From an uncultured Oscillospiraceae bacterium (GTDB lineage: Bacteria > Bacillota > Clostridia > Oscillospirales > Ruminococcaceae), in the NCBI GenBank assembly GCA_900552845.1, contig USBC01000059.1, forward strand, positions 1-9,399: 9,399 bases of DNA, given 5' to 3'. Each line of letters starts with the position of its first letter. The stretch's first letter is position 1. The position numbers and the translations under genes are program-made. Below the pieces are notes generated by a model that searched no databases, was not told where the DNA came from, and was given only the letters and a program-made list of their open reading frames with translations. Shown here piece after piece: positions 1 to 5,541 of this stretch.

Positions 1-65
1 CGGAGCGGGATTACCGCCTGTGGGTCGCCCCGCGGGACTGCGCCGGCAGTATGATCCGCTTTTGA
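1..65 (+). CDS. 3' end of an unidentified upstream gene (partial)
   Basis: An open frame enters from the left edge (codons begin at position 3) and ends at TGA 63-65, giving a 20-residue C-terminus ending ...CAGSMIRF. The stop overlaps the ribosome site of rlmH, and only 12 nt separate it from the rlmH start, so the two are very probably one transcript with coupled translation. In many Firmicutes a metallo-beta-lactamase-fold hydrolase (YycJ/WalJ type) lies upstream of rlmH, and that is the first guess from context. Twenty residues are too few to assign a family. The reading frame itself is supported by its fit to the downstream ribosome site. Confidence 0.55.
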   Translation, partial: ERDYRLWVAPRDCAGSMIRF

Positions 66-77
66 GGAGGAGAGAAG

Positions 78-551
78 ATGCTGAAAATACAGGTCATTGC
101 CATCGGCAAGGTCAAGGAGGAATGGATGCGGCAGGGCATCGCCGAGTACCAAAAGCGGCTGAGCGCCTACTGCCGGTTCGAGATCATCGAGCTGGAGGAA
201 TACCGCCTGCCGGATAATCCCTCAGAAGCCGAGATTGCCCGCGGGCTGGAAGAGGAGGGAAACCGAATTCTCAAGAAAGCATCGGGACTTATCTTCCCGC
301 TTTGCATCGAGGGCGATATGCTCACCTCCCCGCAGCTTGCGGAACTGATTGCAGGATCTGCACTGAAAAGCGGCTGCTTCAGCTTCATTATCGGCGGCAG
401 CTACGGATTATCCCCACAGGTCAAGGCGGCCGCCGCACGCAGGATCAGCTTCTCCCGCCTCACCTTTCCGCACCAGCTTGCCCGTGTGCTGCTGTGTGAG
501 CAGATCTACCGTGCCTGCGCCATCAATGCCGGTGCCAAGTATCACAAATAA
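78..551 (+). CDS. rlmH: 23S rRNA (pseudouridine1915-N3)-methyltransferase RlmH
   Basis: RlmH is a small SPOUT-class methyltransferase that uses S-adenosylmethionine to methylate N3 of pseudouridine 1915 in helix 69 of 23S rRNA on assembled 70S ribosomes. The product is 157 residues, the usual length for the family. The start MLKIQVIAIGKVKEEW is typical. The SAM-binding trefoil-knot signature IIGGSYGL is at residues 104-111. The C-terminal block from PHQLAR (131-136) through EQIYRA to the terminal YHK is canonical, including the terminal YHK tail that the family uses for catalysis. A strong site, GAGGAGGAGA (64-73), sits 4 nt before the ATG and overlaps the previous stop codon. A terminator follows 7 nt after the stop. 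No truncation or odd residue was seen. Confidence 0.97.
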   Translation: MLKIQVIAIGKVKEEWMRQGIAEYQKRLSAYCRFEIIELEEYRLPDNPSEAEIARGLEEEGNRILKKASGLIFPLCIEGDMLTSPQLAELIAGSALKSGCFSFIIGGSYGLSPQVKAAAARRISFSRLTFPHQLARVLLCEQIYRACAINAGAKYHK

Positions 552-558
552 TGAATTT

Positions 559-584
559 TCCCCCGCAGCTTCGGGGGATTTTTT
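559..584 (+). terminator. Intrinsic terminator of rlmH
   Basis: TCCCCCG (559-565) pairs perfectly with CGGGGGA (572-578) around a 6-nt loop, and six T residues follow at 579-584. It starts 7 nt after the rlmH stop, so it should end the rlmH transcript. Confidence 0.88.
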
Positions 585-826
585 GTTGAAAGGTCGTAAA
601 GGCTTTCGGTCAAGCCTTTTCCAAAAGGCTTGCGGTTTACCAAAAACAGCGTCTTTGGTCGCTTGCCGCAGCAAACAAAATTTCCTTTTTCCGGAGGGCG
701 CTCCGAAGGGGAATGAATTGTGACCGGCACCTTCGGAAGGAAAGATAGTGTGAAAGGAAACCATCGGGGCTTCCTTTCTTGTATCATAAATAACCTATAT
801 CAACAATCTGCTGCGTTCTTTCCACC
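585..826. other. Gene-free stretch rich in inverted repeats between rlmH and the CAT-like gene
   Basis: The 385-nt gap from 552 to 936 holds no credible gene. Between the two facing terminators are several hairpins: a perfect 10-bp inverted repeat with a 2-nt spacer (611-620/623-632), ACCAAA 639-644 with TTTGGT 654-659, a 6-position stem with one mismatch (661-666/671-676), CGGAG 692-696 with CTCCG 701-705, the short palindrome CCTTCGGAAGG (730-740), and GAAAGGAA 752-759 with TTCCTTTC 771-778. The first three abut one another and may be a decayed junction element, listed separately. Positions 851-936, beyond the facing terminator, show nothing recognisable. Confidence 0.6.
598..688. repeat. 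Possible degenerate, inverted copy of the four-way-junction repeat
   Basis: Three hairpins lie end to end at 611-632, 639-659 and 661-676. They are enclosed by a weak outer stem (AAAGG 598-602 with CCTTT 684-688, plus TTT 604-606 with AAA 678-680). Read on the minus strand the order matches the better copies: a first arm beginning GTTTGC and closing GCAAGC, a middle arm with the largest loop, and a third arm of form AAGCC...GGCTT. The outer stem is short and interrupted and the region is AT-rich, so the relationship to the other copies is tentative. Confidence 0.35.
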
Positions 827-850
827 AAAAAAGCCCCCTTTCGGGAGCTT
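827..850 (-). terminator. Intrinsic terminator of the CAT-like gene
   Basis: Read on the minus strand, AAGCTCCC pairs with GGGGGCTT (831-838 with 843-850 on the + strand, one internal mismatch) around a GAAA loop. A run of six T follows, seen as A residues at 827-832 on the + strand. It lies 86 nt past the stop of the minus-strand gene ending at 937 and faces the rlmH terminator. Confidence 0.75.
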
Positions 851-936
851 AATTGTAAATTTATCGTAAAAGTTTGTGCGAATTCAACACTTTCACTGCA
901 AATCTGTCCGTTTTCGTCCGTATTAGTGGAGGGGGT

Positions 937-1566
937 TCACTCCACCCCGTCCAGCAGCCGCTGCAAATTCTCCGCAAACTTCCCCAGATGCACCCCGTCC
1001 ATCAGCCGATGGTTCGCGTCAATGGAGTAGGGGAGCGTCAGCCGTCCGTCCGCTTCTCTGCGGTACTTCCCCCAAATCGCCTGCGGCGTCCCGTCGTCGG
1101 GGCTTTCCCGGTTGTTCAGCACACCGGTAAAGTCCAGCCACGGCAGGCAGCTCAGGTAAATAAGCCCCTCCATCTGCTCGTCCGTCTGGTTCAGCAGTCC
1201 GCTTTGCGCTGCGCTTTTTTCGGCAGTCCTCCGGCAGAATTCCGTAGGCTCCGGCGTCATTTCTACCGTCACAATGTGGAATAGTTCGCTCCCAGCGTGC
1301 ATGTCGGTCAGGCTCGGGATCAGTTTCCCTACGCGCACGGGCGCACCGCCCATAAGCCGATAATGAAAATTCCTGATCGGCTCCATGGCACGGATGCTGT
1401 ACCAGCACAGCGCATAGTAAAAGCTCACCCTGTTTTCCTTGCACCAGCGGTGCAGTCGGGTCACATCAAGACGAAAAGTGACTCCCAGATAGGGGAATTG
1501 CTGGGCGGAAAACAGCTTGTAGTGCTCCCGCCGGTCCCAGGTGTTCAGATCAATGGGCTGTGCCAT
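937..1566 (-). CDS. Chloramphenicol acetyltransferase-like (CatA-type) O-acetyltransferase
   Basis: The 209-residue product belongs to the trimeric CatA family, whose best-known members move acetyl from acetyl-CoA to a hydroxyl of chloramphenicol; CatA enzymes run about 210-220 residues. The N-terminus (PIDLNTWDRREHYKLF) matches the family opening. The catalytic motif is NHRLMDG (185-191), where H186 corresponds to catalytic His195 and D190 to Asp199 of classical CAT. S139, in the SCLPW block, corresponds to Ser148. The S139-H186 spacing of 47 residues equals the classical 148-195 spacing. The first His of the usual HH pair is Asn here. A GGGAGG site lies 6 nt before the ATG, and a terminator follows. 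There is no plasmid, integron or transposon context, so it may be an intrinsic acetyltransferase with another substrate rather than a resistance gene. The family call is strong; the substrate is unknown. Confidence 0.88.
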   Translation of the reverse strand: MAQPIDLNTWDRREHYKLFSAQQFPYLGVTFRLDVTRLHRWCKENRVSFYYALCWYSIRAMEPIRNFHYRLMGGAPVRVGKLIPSLTDMHAGSELFHIVTVEMTPEPTEFCRRTAEKSAAQSGLLNQTDEQMEGLIYLSCLPWLDFTGVLNNRESPDDGTPQAIWGKYRREADGRLTLPYSIDANHRLMDGVHLGKFAENLQRLLDGVE

Positions 1567-1642
1567 AACAGTCCCTCCCGTTTTGCCTTTCGGCAGATTT
1601 GGCTTTCAGCTCCTTTTCGGGCCTTGCAAAAAGCCCCGTTAC

Positions 1643-1721
1643 GCCCGCAGGACGTTTTTGCTCCGCAAAAACTGCCGGTCTGCGACCGTCAAGCCCGCCT
1701 GCGGCGGGCTGCCCTGCGGGC
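1643..1721. repeat. Four-way-junction palindromic repeat, copy 1
   Basis: This 79-nt element folds with every base in a stem or a hairpin loop. Outer stem: 1643-1653 with 1711-1721 (one A-C mismatch at 1652/1712). Arm A: GTTTTTGC 1654-1661 with GCAAAAAC 1665-1672, loop TCC. Arm B: 1673-1679 with 1685-1691, one C-T mismatch, loop CTGCG. Arm C: AGCCCGCC 1692-1699 with GGCGGGCT 1703-1710, loop TGC. It lies 39 nt past the stop of nfnB and 76 nt before the CAT-like gene. It has no coding frame of its own and no T-run directly after the outer stem. It aligns end to end with copy 2. Confidence 0.88.
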
Positions 1722-1760
1722 ATTTCTCCGCCGGTCTCCCGCCGCAATTTCCGGCAAAAC

Positions 1761-3173
1761 TCAGTCCCATGCGACCGCTTCGCCGCTCAGGTATTCGTCA
1801 ATCTCCTTTGCCGCCTGCCGCCCCGCACCCATCGCCAGAATGACGGTAGCGGCGCCGGTCACGGCGTCACCGCCGGCAAAAACGGCGGGCATGGTGGTGC
1901 GGCAGCTTTTTTCTACAGTGAGCAGCCGCCCCCGACGATCGGCGCTCAATCCGGCAGTTGTTCGGTGCAGCAGCGGATTCGGCGTGGTGCCGATTGCCAT
2001 GATAACGGCGTCGCAGGGGAGGGTAAATTGGGCGTTCGGCAGTACCTCAGGGCGCCGGCGACCGCTTTCGTCCGGCTCACCCAGTACCATGGTATCGCAC
2101 CGTATACCGGCAACAAAGCCATTCTCGTCGCCCAGTATTTCCACTGGATTGGTCAGCAGACGAAAGACAACACCTTCCTCCTCTGCGTGCTCCACTTCTT
2201 CCGCTCTTGCCGGCAGTTCCTCCCGCCCCCGCCGATAAACGATGGTCACAGCAGCGCCGCAGCGCAGGGCACAGCGTGCTGCGTCCATCGCAACATTGCC
2301 GCCGCCAACGACGACTACCTGCTTGGCAGGCATCAGGGGAGTCATGACATCTGGCTCGGCTGCATGCATCAAGTTGATGCGGGTCAACCACTCATTCGCG
2401 GAAAATACGCCGCACAGCGTTTCGCCGGGAATGCCCATAAAATTGGGCAGTCCTGCCCCGCTGCCGAGAAATACGGCAGAAAAACCACTTTGCAGCAGCT
2501 CCTGCACCGGCATGGTTTGCCCGATAACGGTATCGGTCTCAATGGTAACGCCCAGCTTTTTTAGGGCGGCAATCTCTTCGCTCAAGATGCTTTTCGGCAG
2601 GCGAAACGCCGGAATACCATAGGCAAGCACGCCTCCGGCGGTGTGCAGTGCCTCAAAAACGGTGACGGAATAGCCCGATCTTGCCAGTTCGCCCGCGCAG
2701 GCAAGACCGGCGGGACCGGAACCGACCACCGCCACCTTTTTGCCCTTTTCTTCGGGACGGGGCAGGAAATTCGTTTCGGGGTGGGTGCGGTGCCAATCGG
2801 CAACAAAGCGCTCCAGCCGCCCGATGGCGACGCTTTCCCCTTTTTTGCCGCGGACACAGACCGCCTGACACTGGTTTTCCTGCGGACAGACCCTACCGCA
2901 GACGGCGGGCAGGGTGTTATCTGCCGAAAGAATTGCCCATGCGCCGGCAAAGTCGCCATCGGCAACCCTGGCAATAAACTGCGGGATACGCACTCCGACG
3001 GGACAGCCGGAGCGGCAGGGAGCGTTGGGACAATCGAGGCAGCGGCGCGCTTCCTCGATGGCGGTATTTTCATCATAGCCCAGTGCTACCTCCTCAAAAT
3101 TGCAGCGGCGGTAGTCAGGGGACTGCACCGGCATGGGGGCGGCTACAGGGGACAGGTTGGGATTTTTATTCAC
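1761..3173 (-). CDS. nfnB: NfnB, large subunit of NADH-dependent ferredoxin:NADP+ oxidoreductase (GltA-like)
   Basis: With NfnA this subunit forms a cytoplasmic flavin-based bifurcating transhydrogenase coupling NADH, reduced ferredoxin and NADP+. The 470-residue protein has the glutamate-synthase small-subunit fold. An N-terminal iron-sulfur domain carries C45, C48, C53, C57 and C92, C96, C102, C106, enough for two [4Fe-4S] clusters. An FAD-binding GSGPAG follows at 151-156, then an NADPH-binding GGGNVAMDAA at 290-299, and the closing FAD motif AGGDAVTGA at 433-441. Translation starts at GTG (3171-3173), with AGGA about 7 nt upstream. The older label is homotetrameric glutamate synthase GltA. 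The nfnA gene directly upstream favours NfnB, and no large glutamate synthase subunit gene is visible in this window. The 171-nt gap from nfnA is unusually long for this pair and contains repeat copy 2. Confidence 0.93.
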   Translation of the reverse strand: MNKNPNLSPVAAPMPVQSPDYRRCNFEEVALGYDENTAIEEARRCLDCPNAPCRSGCPVGVRIPQFIARVADGDFAGAWAILSADNTLPAVCGRVCPQENQCQAVCVRGKKGESVAIGRLERFVADWHRTHPETNFLPRPEEKGKKVAVVGSGPAGLACAGELARSGYSVTVFEALHTAGGVLAYGIPAFRLPKSILSEEIAALKKLGVTIETDTVIGQTMPVQELLQSGFSAVFLGSGAGLPNFMGIPGETLCGVFSANEWLTRINLMHAAEPDVMTPLMPAKQVVVVGGGNVAMDAARCALRCGAAVTIVYRRGREELPARAEEVEHAEEEGVVFRLLTNPVEILGDENGFVAGIRCDTMVLGEPDESGRRRPEVLPNAQFTLPCDAVIMAIGTTPNPLLHRTTAGLSADRRGRLLTVEKSCRTTMPAVFAGGDAVTGAATVILAMGAGRQAAKEIDEYLSGEAVAWD

Positions 3174-3223
3174 GGGAATTCCTCTTTTCGGGGTAAAATG
3201 GGAGATACGGAAAGATTGGGGAG

Positions 3224-3312
3224 AACCGCCCGAAGGGCGTTTCGGCGCAGCCGAAACCGGCGGTCTGCGACCGCCGAAGCCGTCCTGCGGACGGCTTGCC
3301 CTTCGGGCGGTT
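3224..3312. repeat. Four-way-junction palindromic repeat, copy 2 (most perfect)
   Basis: This 89-nt element is fully accounted for by perfect stems and three loops. Outer stem: AACCGCCCGAAGGGC (3224-3238) with GCCCTTCGGGCGGTT (3298-3312), 15 bp. Arm A: GTTTCGGC 3239-3246 with GCCGAAAC 3250-3257, loop GCA. Arm B: CGGCGGT 3258-3264 with ACCGCCG 3270-3276, loop CTGCG. Arm C: AAGCCGTCC 3277-3285 with GGACGGCTT 3289-3297, loop TGC. No base is left unpaired at the junction. It sits inside the nfnA-nfnB pair, 32 nt after the nfnA stop and 50 nt before the nfnB start. No T-run follows it on either strand, so it is not a classical terminator. Confidence 0.93.
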
Positions 3313-3344
3313 TGAGCCAGCCGAGGACTCCGGTCAAGGCAGTG

Positions 3345-4190
3345 TTATTTTGGCGCCAGTCCCAAAAGGCGGCAGGCAGCTTCGCGGCTTTTTTGCTCTT
3401 CAGGGCGGTATAGCCGACTGCGGCGGATCGCCTCGGCAAAATCCACTTGATGCCCGTCAAATTCGGGACCGTCCACGCAGGCAAAGCGCACCTCACCGCC
3501 GACAGTAAGACGGCAGCAGCCGCACATGCCTGTGCCGTCAATCATGATGGGGTTCATGCTGACGGTGCAGGGAGTATCCCAGCGGGCAGTCAGGTCACTG
3601 ACTGCCTGCATCATGGGCAGCGGACCGATGGCAAACACCATATCGAACCGCTCGCCCGCCTGCAAAAGCTGCTCCAGCGCGCCAGTGACAAATCCCTTTT
3701 CTCCGGCGGAGCCGTCATCGCTGCACAGCAAAAAACGGTCGCTGGAGTCGTTCATTTCCCGTTCCAAAATGACCTGCTCTCTGCTGCGAAAACCGGCAAT
3801 GGCAGTGACACGGCACCCTTGACGGTGCAGGGCTGCAGCAGTAGGCAGGGCGATGGCGCAGCCCAGACCCCCGCCGATGACGGCAGCATTGCGATAGCCT
3901 TCGATGTGGCTGGGACGTCCCAAAGGGCCGGTAAGGGAAGATAGACTGTCACCGATGGAAAGGCTGTCCAGCAGCAGAGTGGTGCCGCCTACGACCTGAT
4001 AGACGATGGATACGGTGCCGGCAGCAGGGTCAAAATCCGAGATGGTGAGGGGAATACGCTCACCGCGGTCGGTGGGACGCAAAATGACGAATTGACCGGC
4101 GGCGGCATGAGCTGCGACTTCCGGTGCCGAGACGACCATGCGGCTGATGCCCGGTGCCAGTATTTCCTTACGGAGAATGGGTGCTTTCAT
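3345..4190 (-). CDS. nfnA: NfnA, small subunit of NADH-dependent ferredoxin:NADP+ oxidoreductase
   Basis: NfnA is the NAD(H)-binding subunit of the bifurcating complex, carrying one FAD and one [2Fe-2S] cluster; it is related to PyrK and other ferredoxin-NADP reductase-like proteins. The 281-residue product has an N-terminal beta-barrel with the FAD signature RIPLTI at 45-50, then a nucleotide-binding segment GGGLGCAIALP at 106-116. The C-terminal cluster region DGTGMCGCCR is at 218-227, with a further Cys at 238 in FACVDGPEFDGH. Candidate ligands are D218, C223, C225 or C226, and C238; an Asp plus three Cys set is reported for NfnS-type subunits. The start is ATG 4188-4190, and I see only a weak ribosome site upstream. 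PyrK is the main alternative, but the adjacent nfnB and the intact family-specific C-terminus argue for NfnA. No clear promoter was found. Confidence 0.92.
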   Translation of the reverse strand: MKAPILRKEILAPGISRMVVSAPEVAAHAAAGQFVILRPTDRGERIPLTISDFDPAAGTVSIVYQVVGGTTLLLDSLSIGDSLSSLTGPLGRPSHIEGYRNAAVIGGGLGCAIALPTAAALHRQGCRVTAIAGFRSREQVILEREMNDSSDRFLLCSDDGSAGEKGFVTGALEQLLQAGERFDMVFAIGPLPMMQAVSDLTARWDTPCTVSMNPIMIDGTGMCGCCRLTVGGEVRFACVDGPEFDGHQVDFAEAIRRSRLYRPEEQKSREAACRLLGLAPK

Positions 4191-4248
4191 GGGAAGAATA
4201 CCTGCTTTCTTGTTGCTGATATAAGTACGGATTAATGGACGCAGCGCA

Positions 4249-4257
4249 TGCTATACT
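4249..4257 (+). promoter_or_regulatory. Candidate extended -10 promoter for the 40-codon gene
   Basis: TGCTATACT matches an extended -10 element (TGn followed by a TATAAT-like hexamer). No good -35 hexamer is present 16-18 bp upstream, which an extended -10 promoter can tolerate. It would start transcription near 4264, about 25 nt before the ATG at 4289. Confidence 0.4.
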
Positions 4258-4288
4258 GGGGACAGTAGAGCAAAGGAGCGTGCCGGAT

Positions 4289-4411
4289 ATGCGTTATGAG
4301 ATAAAGTTTGTGCGGGGTCATGTGGAGGTTTATGATCGGGAGGGGAACTTTGTGTTCTCTGCCGATACCGAGCGGGAAGCGGAGGAGGATCTTCGACTGC
4401 TTGCCGCCTGA
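4289..4411 (+). CDS. 40-residue small protein of unknown function
   Basis: The frame runs from ATG 4289 to TGA 4409-4411. The product begins MRYEIKFVRGHVEVYDREGN, continues with FVFSADTEREAEEDL, and ends LAA. An AAAGGAG ribosome site (4272-4278) lies 10 nt upstream, and an extended -10 candidate precedes it. The composition looks like a folded protein: an alternating strand-like first half (YEIKFVRGHVEVYD, with a turn at REGN, then FVFSA) and an acidic helix-like second half rich in Glu and Asp. It has no signal peptide, membrane segment or Cys. I recall short proteins of the same style (RGHVEVYD...FSADTE) in Oscillospiraceae but know no function for them. It is divergent from nfnA and convergent with the lipid kinase gene, and no large gene overlaps it, so it is not a shadow frame. 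Confidence 0.72.
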   Translation: MRYEIKFVRGHVEVYDREGNFVFSADTEREAEEDLRLLAA

Positions 4412-4438
4412 CGCGCCGGCGGCGGGCGGAGCCTTTTG

Positions 4439-4528
4439 CGGGGCGGCCGCCGGCCCGCCCCGCCGGGGCGGTCTCTGCCCCCCTTTGGGGGGCAGGCGGC
4501 GGCAAAGCCGCTGCGGGCTGCCGCCCCG
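4439..4528. repeat. Four-way-junction palindromic repeat, copy 3 (GC-rich variant)
   Basis: This 90-nt element has the same architecture as copies 1 and 2 but mostly different sequence. Outer stem: 4439-4451 with 4516-4528, one mismatch, core CGGGGCGGC/GCCGCCCCG. Arm A: CCGCCCC 4455-4461 with GGGGCGG 4465-4471, loop GCC, extendable by three positions with one mismatch and one G-T wobble. Arm B: CTGCCCCCC 4475-4483 with GGGGGGCAG 4487-4495, loop TTT. Arm C: 4496-4503 with 4507-4514, one G-T wobble, loop AAA. Only G4515 is left unpaired. It lies 26 nt past the stop of the lipid kinase gene and 27 nt past the stop of the convergent 40-codon gene. No T-run follows. Confidence 0.82.
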
Positions 4529-4554
4529 AAAATCCCCTGCGTTGCAGTGAAAAC

Positions 4555-5436
4555 TTATATCATAAGGGTCACTGCGTTTTTATTATTGATGATGTGCGTA
4601 AGGGAATAGGAACCGCCGTACTCGCCATCGATGGTCCAGCTAATGGAATGACTTGACTCGAAGGTGATATCCGAAGCCCGCCGCATTTTCACCAGCGGGC
4701 CATCATAATTCTGGCTCATCAGGGCGCTCAGCATTGCCTGCGCCTCCAGTGCATTAAGGGGATTTTTGACCAGCAGCAGCTCGTACATGCCATCGTCCAG
4801 CAGTACCCGCTCAGGGTCAAGCTTCAGCACGCCGCCCAGAGAGATGGTATTGGTGACAGCGCCAAAGAGAAAGTCGCCCTCAAAGGCTTCGCCATCGGCA
4901 GTAATTTTAACATGGATCGGTTGGATCTTGCCGAGGCTTTTGGCTCCCTCCAGAATATAGGCAAAGTGCCCCAACGCATTTTTTATCTCCTGCGGGGTGG
5001 CATAGCTGGTTTCGGTAAAGGCACCAAATGCGGCGATGTAATTAAAGTAGCGGTCGTTCAGGGAACCTACGTCCATGTGGAATTCTCTGCCGGTGACGGC
5101 GTGCAGAGCAGCCTCCTCCACGCGGGTGGGAAGGTGCAGGCTGGCAGCAAGGTCATTGGTGGAACCAAGCGGGATATAGCCCATTGGCCGGCGATCCTCC
5201 CGCTGCATCATGCCGCTGACCATCTCATTCAAGGTACCATCGCCGCCGCAGCAGACGACCAGATCGTAAGCGCCGGCGTCCTCTATGACCTTACGGGTAC
5301 AGTCCAGACGCGCACGGGTGGGGTAAACGGTGACCTCGTAATCGTGATCGGAAAAGACCCGAACCATTCGGTAAAGTTCGGTCTGCGCCTGATTGCGTCC
5401 GGCAAAGGGATTGATAATAAATAACAGCTTTTTCAT
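4555..5436 (-). CDS. Diacylglycerol kinase family lipid kinase (YegS/DgkB type)
   Basis: The 293-residue protein belongs to the DAGK catalytic family, soluble or membrane-associated enzymes that phosphorylate diacylglycerol or related lipids with ATP and recycle head-group leftovers into phospholipid synthesis. Length is normal (about 290-315). Motifs are in the expected order: INPFAGR (8-14), GGDGTLNE (64-71) for nucleotide binding, PLGSTNDLA (89-97), DDGMYEL (214-220), matching the Mg-binding DDG block of DgkB, and DGE (270-272), which carries the catalytic Asp and Glu in DgkB. There is no signal peptide or transmembrane helix. The start is ATG 5434-5436, with AGGAGA 8 nt upstream. It follows the WYL regulator by 105 nt on the same strand without an evident terminator, so co-transcription is possible. 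The exact lipid substrate (diacylglycerol, undecaprenol or a sphingoid base) cannot be told from sequence. Confidence 0.9.
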   Translation of the reverse strand: MKKLLFIINPFAGRNQAQTELYRMVRVFSDHDYEVTVYPTRARLDCTRKVIEDAGAYDLVVCCGGDGTLNEMVSGMMQREDRRPMGYIPLGSTNDLAASLHLPTRVEEAALHAVTGREFHMDVGSLNDRYFNYIAAFGAFTETSYATPQEIKNALGHFAYILEGAKSLGKIQPIHVKITADGEAFEGDFLFGAVTNTISLGGVLKLDPERVLLDDGMYELLLVKNPLNALEAQAMLSALMSQNYDGPLVKMRRASDITFESSHSISWTIDGEYGGSYSLTHIINNKNAVTLMI

Positions 5437-5541
5437 TATGCGTTCTCCTATGTTTTCTCCTTATCGTTTGTTAGTGGGAGGAATGCAGGCGAAGACAATG
5501 CGGCAACCGCGCCAGGCTGACAAAGGCAAGCCTGCCGCTAT

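Noticed and set aside
408..764. A 118-codon minus-strand frame across the end of rlmH and the following gap.
   Set aside because: It overlaps the conserved rlmH C-terminus and reads through the terminator and the hairpin array. It has no family features.
1643..1721. The junction elements as intrinsic terminators.
   Set aside because: None has a T-run directly after the outer stem on either strand. The nearest T-run, on the minus strand after copy 1, begins several bases away. True terminators in this window have a single stem followed immediately by T residues.
1761..3173. Calling this gene the small subunit of glutamate synthase (GltD).
   Set aside because: The fold is shared, but nfnA lies directly upstream and no glutamate synthase large subunit gene is visible, so NfnB fits better.
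3224..3312. The cloverleaf as a tRNA or tRNA-like gene.
   Set aside because: The arms abut with no linker bases. The loops are 3, 5 and 3 nt instead of 7-8. There is no TTCGA T-loop, no anticodon arm geometry and no CCA end.
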